Origin: Bacteroidales bacterium UBA3696
GTDB taxonomy: Bacteria > Bacteroidota > Bacteroidia > Bacteroidales > Paludibacteraceae
Assembly: GCA_002372135.1 (NCBI GenBank)
Contig: DFIN01000018.1
Location: 9,466-37,511 of the forward strand
Length of the DNA: 28,046 bases
Direction of reading: 5' to 3'
The translations under genes and the position numbers were made by a program. The notes beneath the pieces are model-generated. The model did no database searches and was not told where the DNA came from. It was given only the letters and a program-made list of their open reading frames with translations. Below are positions 10,501-14,678 of this stretch, piece after piece (position 1 is the first letter of the stretch; each line of letters begins with the position of its first letter).

Positions 10501-11009
10501 TGATGCAAGATTCCACGGCTTACGCTCCTGAAGTAACCCCGGGTGCCCTGACTACCGACACCACAACCGTAGTCAAACCGTATGTGATTACTTGTATGTC
10601 GCAGTATGCGTTTATCTATGACAAGAACAACGAACAACTGCGCAATACCTATACCATCGAGTTCATAGAGTCCGATCTTGACCAGTCGGCACAAGCGCAA
10701 GCCAATGATGTGCTCGTTAAAGTGCTGGCAGGAAGCAATCAGGTGGCGTTCGCTTCGCTGAGAAACGATGTGCAGATAGTCCTTAGCGATATGCACGGAC
10801 ATATCCTCGCAACTCACAGCCTGCAAGCCATCGACCCGAGGTATGCTATCGTAAGCAAAGATGCCAACGGCAGAGACTACTTTAACGATGTAACCGATTT
10901 GTCGAAATGCACCATCGTTACCTTAGACAGGCAGACGCTGTACATGTACACCGTCTTCTACAACAGCAAGAAGGTCGTCAAGTCCGGCAAACTCCTATTC
11001 GCACGGTAA
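1518..11009 (+). CDS. Giant secreted protein with 30 cadherin-like repeats and two PCMD-like modules
   Basis: A 3163-residue protein with no frame breaks. Residues 1-22 are a signal peptide (MKKISFF..., cut after ALWAQ). Residues 24-259 resemble the PCMD (putative carbohydrate metabolism) domain of Bacteroidota surface proteins: FEDW near the start, then RPDTMSVWIRR. From residue 260 to 1534 there are about 15 repeats of roughly 85 residues. Each has the pattern L..IYLDG, GFdp, Y.v.LP.gtt, P.v, QTV and ending tVtAedG...YtI.F, which fits the cadherin-like beta-sandwich family (Pfam PF12733). Residues 1535-1730 form a second PCMD-like module (ADFTEW, then SPDTMKINYHLK). About 15 further repeats fill 1731-3052. 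Residues 3053-3163 contain DVQIVLSDMHGHIL and end KKVVKSGKLLFAR, resembling a divergent type IX (type A) sorting tail. It is probably a long surface or adhesion fibre. No catalytic domain was recognised, so its ligand is unknown. Confidence 0.85.
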   Translation: MKKISFFVLSLLLFSSVALWAQQLPDPHFEDWSSSFNGDAQPKYWHGSNVSQVGVKFTFLFKRDGRTGSCAYVGNREVGAMGITETAPGYFGLSSAWNYLDGIKTSTGCGGMEGGYAFTNRPDTMSVWIRRTGSDWSKEDFNLIYYAWKGRSRGDKYKSKGGSCESTQHYNEECDIRSSTNPNPCGTAVYATQIAEGWYRARAQYNEWTNIRIPIYYMTDDKPEMINVIFSGSNYPNARNSSGLYAGNGLYVDDVELIYSSKIQKLYIDGVVWNGFNPNTEEEQVYSLGESATKIPEIYAMRGSGTLTNSFSETTTFSGRRLGSDELTIKKGGVDEVTTLTVKAEDGSSTMTYRIRFVKQASSNAYLAGIMVNGKEKAGFNPYSSEVEVELPYGTTAVPTIEPIGQEDAQTFEVMPAESLSGVTTIRVTAANGTSQRTYTVRFKVALLSDNSLKDILVNGSSVAGFMPEQTTYRVSLPLSTTAIPTVKAVSAYPDGEQTIQYKAPDQLDGGMYQILVSTPGNTSPRIYKLNFRLEASTYSRLKNITLDGVSVERFDPEQFTYYVTLPMGSTSIPQVEFEKGDEYQTVTVAPSGVNGTTLITVVAASGAQSVYKIIFTTPLSDVSLLEGIYLNGVLVEGFEPNTRIYQIAMPVGSTEADFPVITWQTMDEYEKVDITYGGINGTTRLTVTAGDGTTTQYQLQFSVAQDNVDYLTMIYLDGEPLPDFDKDVTAYTHQLAASATTRPEVTYDKGSAYQTVTERKPTGLTGDYVLTVRPQSGATRKYTITFTQQQSGNSQLQMIQVGGVDLAGFDPATFAYTDTLPAGQSTIPEVVAVPQEATQKVVSVREGNVYTITVTAQSGATSVYTIRFVIQKSESAFLNMIYLDGDSLDGFDKNTLSYTYQLLSATCPRITVEPADEGQQVAITSPYGVGQAQIYVQPEQGAPNIYTIDFVAGEAASLQLAGIEIDGTPLSTFSPEVYAYTIPCGSTLPTVSAITAAGQDAQVLTQGNVVTIYVQSGAETSRYVLTFEHAVSADCSLSAILIDGTPLATYLPDTYAYTVPLPAGSELPAVTYIAANELQTIYMGQVQEAATQIVVVAEDGITQQTYTVTFQVEPYSDARLQDMTLEGVSFTYDEDTYDYYIDYAAGQTLPELHIVPKTGQTTMVNTVSDSIQQVLVLAQSGDRAVYTVHYRRIRSSEARLQAIRINNDDLAGFDPDITHYVDSLAWRTKDMPSIQPVGMLTNQTITTYRSKAGGTTRIHVVAPDGFTTKDYYVSFPLPQSDNTALQDLYILTDLSGVELTPAFSAEETDYTVSLPYGTTAAPAIRYEKAEAEQTVSQTIRTVGDTSIITVTAENGDTRTYRIAFIVDTPHKDNRLTAIRIAETGESLDVTIDEEQRDFTVHLPYGTRTMTVAYDKMYETQTVVVKAGGVNAPTQIVVKANVDTVPDEVYTLTPVVPTADPAVLTDLEVNDVTISGFESERFSYIVNVSGTPVVRYTLAEGASITVLEQSIKHWQAEVTCGGRTNVYDLWYYYPADVIPNADFTEWTKADTYTKADKPVGWSCVADAVSNQAAFTPDDLASKSGSSVVNLKTIYSWAGGGDTPGYITLGRVSGSWGIAGNSSFTISGGISFHNSPDTMKINYHLKQVKDRNQILYTLTGINGTKVAEWNNSTTTGGFETYTYDLTEANSVAGYPTFLNITLNSFYQINRANATIGGTRAEMLVDWISMVYNKNLTSITVNGIAASRSGDEFTVTLTDPEAVEVPQLAFTGEVNDQARQITWSAEVVDEDYAVRTAAIRNFAENGSDYNDYTLYVRRPLCSQNTMDSLYINGARYNSFVPTTTDYTIHLTTAEHLPDLQVFPASSRQTLTTTYSATEATITVTPEYGESTVYTIHFVVDKNDDTSLTALTGVTAFDPAQTSYTFEGDSLPDFFFGKAHDMQIVEVANGVITVTAEDGSQGTYTITLVPRAYTTSAQLSELELDGTPWQDFDANTYTYTHEAPQTIRYTHIDWQDSIVYTQNEAGMTWTLYGLPAGTSHTYQLLYPTDYSDNTQLAGIYVNDQLLEGFDNAISDYTLESDTALMLQVVKAEEGQKLEIVEADSIYTIRVTAEDGNLATYTLRLTPHLSDNSYLEMIYLDGVEVEGFRSDSTYYVVTLPAPIVKEVEPAMPAITYLLSQQQAQVEVQTGRLGESSYLIVTAENGSTTTYELLIQAEPSHNADLTGIIINGVPVDRFEKGRHYYSTWAPSSDIAIDWTADDQFLTVTTDSTHYASTVEYNLHVVAQDGVTSQDYKVEIFVEFVPNDARLANILLDGIELNDFERTINHKLVFDPDNNTYLVNLPATTTTLPQVSAQLMMDGQKVDIAVLNNKVNLTVTAKDGITQVVYTVEFAIPLSSVATLEKIYLDGELMTGFAPNEYYYFVELPVGEVNLPEVVVQKHETAQTVAITQADASSMRASVLVTAEDGVSQATYNIVFAFQVSSNCDLQMLYLDGDTLTYMQNGDTLSFDKALHNYSIVLPVGTTFYPDLTWEADDQWQTIDTVTISQTASSKIQQVYVTAATGRQSVYTVNMEIRQSDNTRLSQLFIDDRLIADFDPDQTDYFYTVAAGTTRLPKVDYEAGDAYQVIRMDTLVDRLPGQKSLEKKIDVVVTAQNHANRTYTVHFPMMLSSESLLSMIWKNGQPLETFNKDVFDYTIEVPYNAEGERTMPAITVSKMEEEQNVDIVAEGDSIILIKVLAEDGVHTDTYRVIFNYGRSPITALQDIMVAGQSLVTFHPDTMSYTIYLFEQDTLPEVEWVKADPMQSISVMKFDTTDVNGNRNVTMSCTVTAPDEENAADYSVYFKFSLTVQDTMALSAALDSLYVRGLPVNKENGFDKDFMSDTLDYAMTPYPMDAPATIFFDTTDISFVTRDPLARHGYEVASRLTEDSMEIERVIRLYISDHKGQTTNQYTLTQRMDLSHDSTVTAILLDGEPMWNFDPEVHSYQVSIKGKVPGVTYVMQDSTAYAPEVTPGALTTDTTTVVKPYVITCMSQYAFIYDKNNEQLRNTYTIEFIESDLDQSAQAQANDVLVKVLAGSNQVAFASLRNDVQIVLSDMHGHILATHSLQAIDPRYAIVSKDANGRDYFNDVTDLSKCTIVTLDRQTLYMYTVFYNSKKVVKSGKLLFAR
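2295..6119 (+). repeat. First protein-level array: about 15 cadherin-like repeats
   Basis: Hand parsing of the translation gives 15 units between residues 260 and 1534. Each starts near S(S/D)..L..I.(L/V)(D/N)G and ends in a YtI.F-type strand. Examples of unit heads are LKNITLDGVSVERFDPEQ, LEGIYLNGVLVEGFEPNT and LNMIYLDGDSLDGFDKNT. The units are strongly diverged, so the array is not a DNA-level tandem repeat and should be stable. Unit 14 lacks the GF motif (residues around LTAIRIAETGESLDVTIDE), and unit 15 is short and degenerate, next to the second PCMD-like module. Confidence 0.8.
6120..6707 (+). other. Second, internal PCMD-like module of the giant protein
   Basis: Residues 1535-1730 interrupt the repeat array. 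The segment opens IPNADFTEWTKADTYTKA and KPVGWSC, parallel to the N-terminal LPDPHFEDW and PKYWHG. It has SGSSVVNLKT, a GYITLGRVSG stretch, NSPDTMKINYHLKQ (parallel to RPDTMSVWIRR in the first module), and closes with RAEMLVDWISMVYNK, parallel to GLYVDDVELIYSSK. The order of these landmarks is the same in both modules, which supports a shared fold despite low identity. Confidence 0.65.
6708..10673 (+). repeat. Second protein-level array: about 15 cadherin-like repeats
   Basis: Residues 1731-3052 again parse by hand into about 15 units. Clear heads are LAGIYVNDQLLEGFDNAI, LEMIYLDGVEVEGFRSDS, LEKIYLDGELMTGFAPNE and LSQLFIDDRLIADFDPDQ. Several late units are longer than the rest. The unit with LQMLYLDGDTLTY carries an insert before SFDKALHNY. 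The units near LDSLYVRGLPVNKENGFD and LLDGEPMWNFDPEVHSY carry long insertions near their ends. The unit containing LTALTGVTAFDPAQTSY is short. Confidence 0.78.
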
Positions 11010-11031
11010 TTCCCATATAGATTGGTCAAAT

Positions 11032-11088
11032 AAGAAAGCAAATCCGTCGGCTTAGTCTCTAAGCCGACGGATTTCTTTTGGAGAGTAG
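11032..11088. repeat. Copy 1 of a 57-base hairpin-containing repeat
   Basis: This stretch matches 12443-12501 in about 50 of 58 hand-aligned columns, including the flanks AGAAA(A)GC on one side and TTTTGGAG(A/G)GTAG on the other. The two copies lie at the two sides of the ATPase gene, in the same orientation as judged by their flanks. The middle is the hairpin listed separately. Confidence 0.85.
11040..11074. terminator. Shared terminator hairpin between the giant gene and the ATPase gene
   Basis: Arms 11040-11055 and 11059-11074 form a perfect 16-base-pair stem around a 3-base loop (TCT). It sits 30 bases after the giant gene stop and 19 bases after the ATPase gene stop on the other strand. 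A T-rich run follows on each strand (TTTCTTTT on plus, TTTGCTTTCTT on minus). It therefore looks like a two-way terminator for convergent genes. Confidence 0.85.
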
Positions 11089-11093
11089 CATTT

Positions 11094-12350
11094 CTATTCA
11101 AGTAGCCATTTCCAAATTGGGAGCACCTCAATGGTCAAGTCCTCTCGCTGTATGGTGGTCTGTTGATTGTATGTTATAATCACAGCGCGCTTTAACGGAA
11201 CATATTTATGCAACTTTAAGAGGGCTTCTGTTTCTCTTTCAGCAGTTAAAGGGTTGTTTATGGAATAGCATGCTTGTATCGCCGTCTGTTCATCAGGAAT
11301 AAAAAAGTCAACTTCTATGTTTTTGGCATAGTAAAAGAGTTGGTCGTCTGCAAATATTTGATGTAAATGGATAGCACACAGGTTTTCCAATAGCGACGTT
11401 TCATCGTCGGTGAGAAATATATTGAGCAGTCCGTTGTCTGAAAAATAATGCTTTTTTACTGTTTCTCGTTCAGCGAATTTGGATGCGTAGTTATTTAACG
11501 AGAATAACATGCAGGCATTGCGCATATATTCTACGTAGTCCATGACCGTATTGGGGTGGCACGTGATGCCGGTACTGGTTACCAAATGGCTAATCCGGTT
11601 GTATGCAGTAGGCTGTTTGACACATTCTGCCAAGCGGCGAATGGTAAGACGAAGAGCCTGCTCGTTGCGAACTTTGTTTCTCACCACTAAATCGGAAAAG
11701 AAAATCTTATTGTATATCTCGTTTAACCAAATGCGCTTCGCTACAACCATATGTAGTTCAGGAAAACCTCCAAAATGGAAATAATCGCTAAATGATCTTT
11801 CGACATCGCCTTGAAGTTTTGCGCTATACATCCAGTTGTTGTCTAACTGAATACCTTTTTGTGCAAGATGTTCGCTCAGGGTAAAGGTATAAACATATTT
11901 GGTCCAGAATCGTCCGCCTAACGTCGATTCTATATCACGACTGAGCATTTTGGCATTGCTACCGGTGATGTAGCATGTATATTTTTGATTGGCTAATCGG
12001 CGTGCAAAATGTTCCCAGCCCGTGACATTTTGTATTTCGTCAAGGAATAAATAGGGCTTATTAGGGCTTATGGAAGCATGTGCTTGGAGTATGGCATCTA
12101 ATTCCTCTGACTTGATAGTTTGCATACGCTCGTCGTCAAAGTTAATATAGACAATATCACGAATATCCACACCTTCCCGAAGCAATTGTTGTGCTCGTTG
12201 ATACAGCATATACGATTTGCCGCATTGTCGTATCCCGACAAACACGTAGTTCCCGGTTGGCTCAAAGTCAATAGGGCGTTCATATAATTCAATCTGTGGT
12301 ATTAAGTCTTGCCCTTCGCGAATAATGCGTTTCAGTATTTCTATATTCAT
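11094..12350 (-). CDS. AAA_14 / DUF4143-type ATP-binding protein
   Basis: A 418-residue P-loop ATPase of the AAA_14-DUF4143 type, common in many copies in Bacteroidales genomes and of poorly known function. The Walker A motif is GIRQCGKS (residues 39-46), with Cys where many members have Val and Ser at the end where many have Thr. The Walker B motif is YLFLDEIQ with Asp104 and Glu105. The arginine-bearing STLGGRF follows ITGSNAKMLS, as in the family. The second half (DYFHFGGFPELH, then NKIFFSDLV and AIHLHQIF) matches the DUF4143 region, and the end (EVDFFIPDEQTAIQAC) resembles its nuclease-like fold. It has its own promoter, looks more AT-rich than its neighbours, and lies between two copies of a repeat, all hints of later arrival. 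No partner toxin or defence gene is adjacent. Confidence 0.85.
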   Translation of the reverse strand: MNIEILKRIIREGQDLIPQIELYERPIDFEPTGNYVFVGIRQCGKSYMLYQRAQQLLREGVDIRDIVYINFDDERMQTIKSEELDAILQAHASISPNKPYLFLDEIQNVTGWEHFARRLANQKYTCYITGSNAKMLSRDIESTLGGRFWTKYVYTFTLSEHLAQKGIQLDNNWMYSAKLQGDVERSFSDYFHFGGFPELHMVVAKRIWLNEIYNKIFFSDLVVRNKVRNEQALRLTIRRLAECVKQPTAYNRISHLVTSTGITCHPNTVMDYVEYMRNACMLFSLNNYASKFAERETVKKHYFSDNGLLNIFLTDDETSLLENLCAIHLHQIFADDQLFYYAKNIEVDFFIPDEQTAIQACYSINNPLTAERETEALLKLHKYVPLKRAVIITYNQQTTIQREDLTIEVLPIWKWLLE

Positions 12351-12389
12351 ACTACTTATGAAAGATTATACCTAATTGATTTTCCGCCG

Positions 12390-12421
12390 CAAAAGTATTA
12401 TCTTTTCATTGACAATGCAAA
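12390..12421 (-). promoter_or_regulatory. Promoter of the ATPase gene
   Basis: On the minus strand TTTG (12418-12421 as CAAA) is followed after 20 bases by TACTTTTG (12390-12397 as CAAAAGTA). The -7 box ends 39 bases before the ATG. It is a full match to the Bacteroidota promoter pattern. Confidence 0.72.
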
Positions 12422-12442
12422 TATACAACATTTTTTTTGCAT

Positions 12443-12501
12443 TAGAAAAGCAAATCCGTCGGCTTATAGACTTAGCCGACGGATTTCGTTTTGGAGGGTA
12501 G
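12443..12501. repeat. Copy 2 of the 57-base hairpin-containing repeat
   Basis: Same flanks and stem as the copy at 11032-11088, about 1.41 kb away. This copy overlaps the 3' end of the flavoprotein gene and so encodes its last residues. The centre of the hairpin matches copy 1 better when read from the opposite strand (17 of 19 bases against 14 of 19). Confidence 0.85.
12452..12486. terminator. Terminator hairpin overlapping the flavoprotein stop codon
   Basis: Arms 12452-12464 and 12474-12486 form 13 base pairs with a 9-base loop. The TAA stop of the minus-strand flavoprotein gene (12464-12466) falls at the loop edge, so the last coding triplets form one side of the stem. On the minus strand the stem is followed by a T-rich run (TTTGCTTTTCT), as expected of a terminator. 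Confidence 0.75.
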
Positions 12502-13717
12502 GGGAGATGGTTTCGCCGTCGCGTAGGACGCATTCGTGGCACTTCATGTCCTTGCTATACATACGCCCTACGCAGTAGTTTGACCTTGTGCAACCGGCGT
12601 GGTAATGCGGGTTGGCTTGTACATGGCGGACAAAATCCGGGTCTTTTATCAGTACATGCGCCAACTGGAACAGCGGAAACCCTTCGTCCATAATCCGTTG
12701 GCAGTTATCCCCCGATTGTACGCCACCCACATAGACGAGCGGCACATCCCGTATCACCTCTTGGAAGCGTTTGGCTTGCTCCATGAAGTAGAGTTCTTTG
12801 AAAGGAACGGTGGGAATCATCATACGTCCTACACCCGGAATAAGCAATGCCGCTTTGAGCCACCACATCTTTTGGGGCATATAGTGCGCCAGTGTATGAA
12901 TAGGCATGGCTCCGCCCAGTATGGTCATGGGGGAGGCACTGACCGTTCCGCCCGACAGCACAATGCCGTCCACCTTGTGGCGGGCTATCTCTTGTGCAAC
13001 GCGAATACCTTCTTCTATGTCTATCCCTCGCCAACAATCGTCCCACATATTGGTCTTGACCAACACGGCAAGCGGTCGTTTGCTCGCATCCCCGCGTGCA
13101 TGCAGCATTACCTCGTCCAACACCTCGTTCAAAAAACGAACGCGATTCTCAAAACGGCCGCCGTATTCGTCCCGACGGCGATTGGTACGCGGAGCGATGA
13201 ACTGTGAGATGAGGTAGGCATGACCGGCATGAATCTCCACGCAGTCAAAACCCGCTTCACGGCTGAAATCCACCGCCTCGCCGAACTTTTTGACCAAGGT
13301 TTTTATTTCGCTCACTTTCAATCGGCGGTGCAGGGTAGGGCTATAGAGGTTAAAGCCGTTGCTGGCACTCACGGGCATGCAGTGGCAGGTGGAGCGGTGG
13401 GTCATGTTGCCGCAGTGCCCCAACTGAATACTCACCTTGGCACCCTCGGCATGAACGGCATCGGTCAATTGCTTCAAACCCGGCAATGCTTCGGGGCGGA
13501 CATACAACTGCCCGTCAAAACTGACCCCGCTGCGGTCCACGGCACAATATGCCACTGTGGTCATACCTACTCCGCCGCGTGCCACGCTGACATGGTAGTC
13601 TTGCAGTTGTTGCGTGGGTAGATTCCGGCGACACATGTTCTCAAACGCTGCCGACCTTATAAAACGGTTGCGCAGCGTGACGGGCCCTAATTGATAGGGG
13701 CTAAATAACTCGTTCAT
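12464..13717 (-). CDS. NADH:flavin oxidoreductase, Old Yellow Enzyme family
   Basis: A 417-residue FMN-dependent TIM-barrel reductase. The start MNELFSPYQLGPVTLRNRF is typical for the family. The FMN and substrate segments are SIQLGHCG near residue 97, EIHAGHAYLISQF (161-173) with His163 and His166, and NRRRDEYGG (179-187). The C-terminal part carries four cysteines, Cys376, Cys382, Cys393 and Cys396, spaced C-x5-C-x10-C-x2-C. These may bind a metal or Fe-S cluster, though the spacing differs from the 4Fe-4S site of 2,4-dienoyl-CoA reductases. It lacks the FAD/NAD domain of those larger enzymes. It follows the 5-alpha-reductase-like gene by 2 bases, so they are co-transcribed. Bile-acid and steroid ene-reductases such as BaiCD and 5-beta-reductases belong to this superfamily, making a steroid C=C reductase role plausible but unproven. 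Confidence 0.85.
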   Translation of the reverse strand: MNELFSPYQLGPVTLRNRFIRSAAFENMCRRNLPTQQLQDYHVSVARGGVGMTTVAYCAVDRSGVSFDGQLYVRPEALPGLKQLTDAVHAEGAKVSIQLGHCGNMTHRSTCHCMPVSASNGFNLYSPTLHRRLKVSEIKTLVKKFGEAVDFSREAGFDCVEIHAGHAYLISQFIAPRTNRRRDEYGGRFENRVRFLNEVLDEVMLHARGDASKRPLAVLVKTNMWDDCWRGIDIEEGIRVAQEIARHKVDGIVLSGGTVSASPMTILGGAMPIHTLAHYMPQKMWWLKAALLIPGVGRMMIPTVPFKELYFMEQAKRFQEVIRDVPLVYVGGVQSGDNCQRIMDEGFPLFQLAHVLIKDPDFVRHVQANPHYHAGCTRSNYCVGRMYSKDMKCHECVLRDGETISPTLQNEIRRLSL

Positions 13718-13719
13718 GT

Positions 13720-14526
13720 TTAATAGATAAAGGGGAAAATGCGTTTCAGCCGCTTGCGGTCAAACTCGTCGGGGAACTCCTGTTCATACTTGAGGTAGAT
13801 GGCGTTGGCACGCGGGACGAGGTTGCAGCACGTGAACCAGAAGAAAACGCCTCCGGCTATGGACCATGTAAGCATCGCCCAACCTGCCCATTCAATAATC
13901 TCACCTAAGTAGTTGGCACTGGTTACTAACCGGTACATCCCTTTCTTAGGCAAATAGTGATTGGTATCCCCCGGTTTGCGCAAATGGCGAATCACATAGT
14001 CGGAATGTATGTTGATAATCATCCCCGTAAAGAAAATCACTGAACCGGCGATGAACTTCCACGAACCAAGCCAATGGCTGTCGTACATCCCGTATTGAGG
14101 AGCCAACTTGAACAGCCAAAAACCTTGCAAGTAACCGTTCAGTACGTTCCATATCATAGACAACGCCATAATGACAATCGGCATCTGGCTCTTTCCCTTC
14201 ATAAGGAACGGGAATATAAACGAACGCTGGAAGTAATGAATCTCAAAAAAAATGAAGAATACATAGTAGGGCACTTGTGCACGAACCTCCGACATACCAT
14301 AGAAGTAGAGCATCACCAAAAAAACGGGTACCTCCATCATACACCATCCTACTTTGTTGTTCATCGTCGGTCCCCATTTCTCCGTGCGCATCTTGCCATA
14401 TCCGGCATTGACATAGTATAAGGTAACAAAGATGACCAAACCTACCAACGAGATCATAAAACAGAAATCATAGAAATCACGTATAGGAGCGGGCAAGTCG
14501 CCTATCAAAATATAAGTCCATTCCAT
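13720..14526 (-). CDS. Steroid 5-alpha-reductase-like integral membrane protein
   Basis: A 268-residue membrane protein with about six or seven hydrophobic segments, close to the size of eukaryotic 3-oxo-5-alpha-steroid 4-dehydrogenases. The C-terminal half shows the family hallmarks: INIHSDYVIRHLRKPGD (171-187), HYLPKKGMYRLVTSANYLGE (190-209), EW at 212-213, then NLVPRA and KRIFPFIY at the very end. Glu65 in MMEVP and Tyr98 in EIHYFQR sit where the catalytic Glu57 and Tyr91 of human SRD5A2 are expected. The reaction would be NADPH-dependent reduction of a delta-4 double bond of a 3-oxo steroid in the membrane. It is the first gene of a two-gene operon with the flavoprotein. Homologous 5-alpha-reductases of gut Bacteroidales act on bile acids. 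Other lipid enones remain possible substrates. Confidence 0.87.
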   Translation of the reverse strand: MEWTYILIGDLPAPIRDFYDFCFMISLVGLVIFVTLYYVNAGYGKMRTEKWGPTMNNKVGWCMMEVPVFLVMLYFYGMSEVRAQVPYYVFFIFFEIHYFQRSFIFPFLMKGKSQMPIVIMALSMIWNVLNGYLQGFWLFKLAPQYGMYDSHWLGSWKFIAGSVIFFTGMIINIHSDYVIRHLRKPGDTNHYLPKKGMYRLVTSANYLGEIIEWAGWAMLTWSIAGGVFFWFTCCNLVPRANAIYLKYEQEFPDEFDRKRLKRIFPFIY

Positions 14527-14553
14527 ATCGGTTATTTTTTAGTTTGAACGCGG

Positions 14554-14585
14554 CAAAAGTAGAGCAACTTGACGAAATGCACAAA
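14554..14585 (-). promoter_or_regulatory. Promoter of the 5-alpha-reductase/flavoprotein operon
   Basis: On the minus strand TTTG (14582-14585 as CAAA), a 20-base gap and TACTTTTG (14554-14561 as CAAAAGTA) match the Bacteroidota pattern fully. The -7 box ends 27 bases before the ATG at 14526. Confidence 0.75.
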
Positions 14586-14610
14586 CCTATTGATAAAAAG
14601 CGCAAATTCA

Positions 14611-14642
14611 TTTGGCGATTAGCCGTGCTATGCGTACCTTTG
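14611..14642 (+). promoter_or_regulatory. Promoter of the GH106-like gene and probably the following run
   Basis: TTTG (14611-14614), 20 bases, TACCTTTG (14635-14642). The start of transcription would be near 14649, about 30 bases before the ATG at 14679. No comparable motif was seen upstream of the next genes on the plus strand, which suggests this promoter may drive several of them. Confidence 0.75.
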
Positions 14643-14678
14643 TGCGCTTAAAAAACGGTTCGATAAACAGATGAATCT

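Noticed and set aside
2295..10673. DNA tandem repeat or CRISPR-like array in the giant gene
   Set aside because: The periodicity is only at protein level, the units vary in length and sequence, and no near-identical DNA units or spacers are present.
11094..12350. ATPase as part of an anti-phage system
   Set aside because: AAA_14/DUF4143 ATPases are widespread singletons in Bacteroidales, and no nuclease, methylase, TIR or toxin gene lies beside it.
11032..12501. Flanking repeats as inverted terminal repeats of a transposon
   Set aside because: The copies are in direct orientation by their flanks, each is itself a hairpin with terminator features, and no transposase or target duplication is visible.
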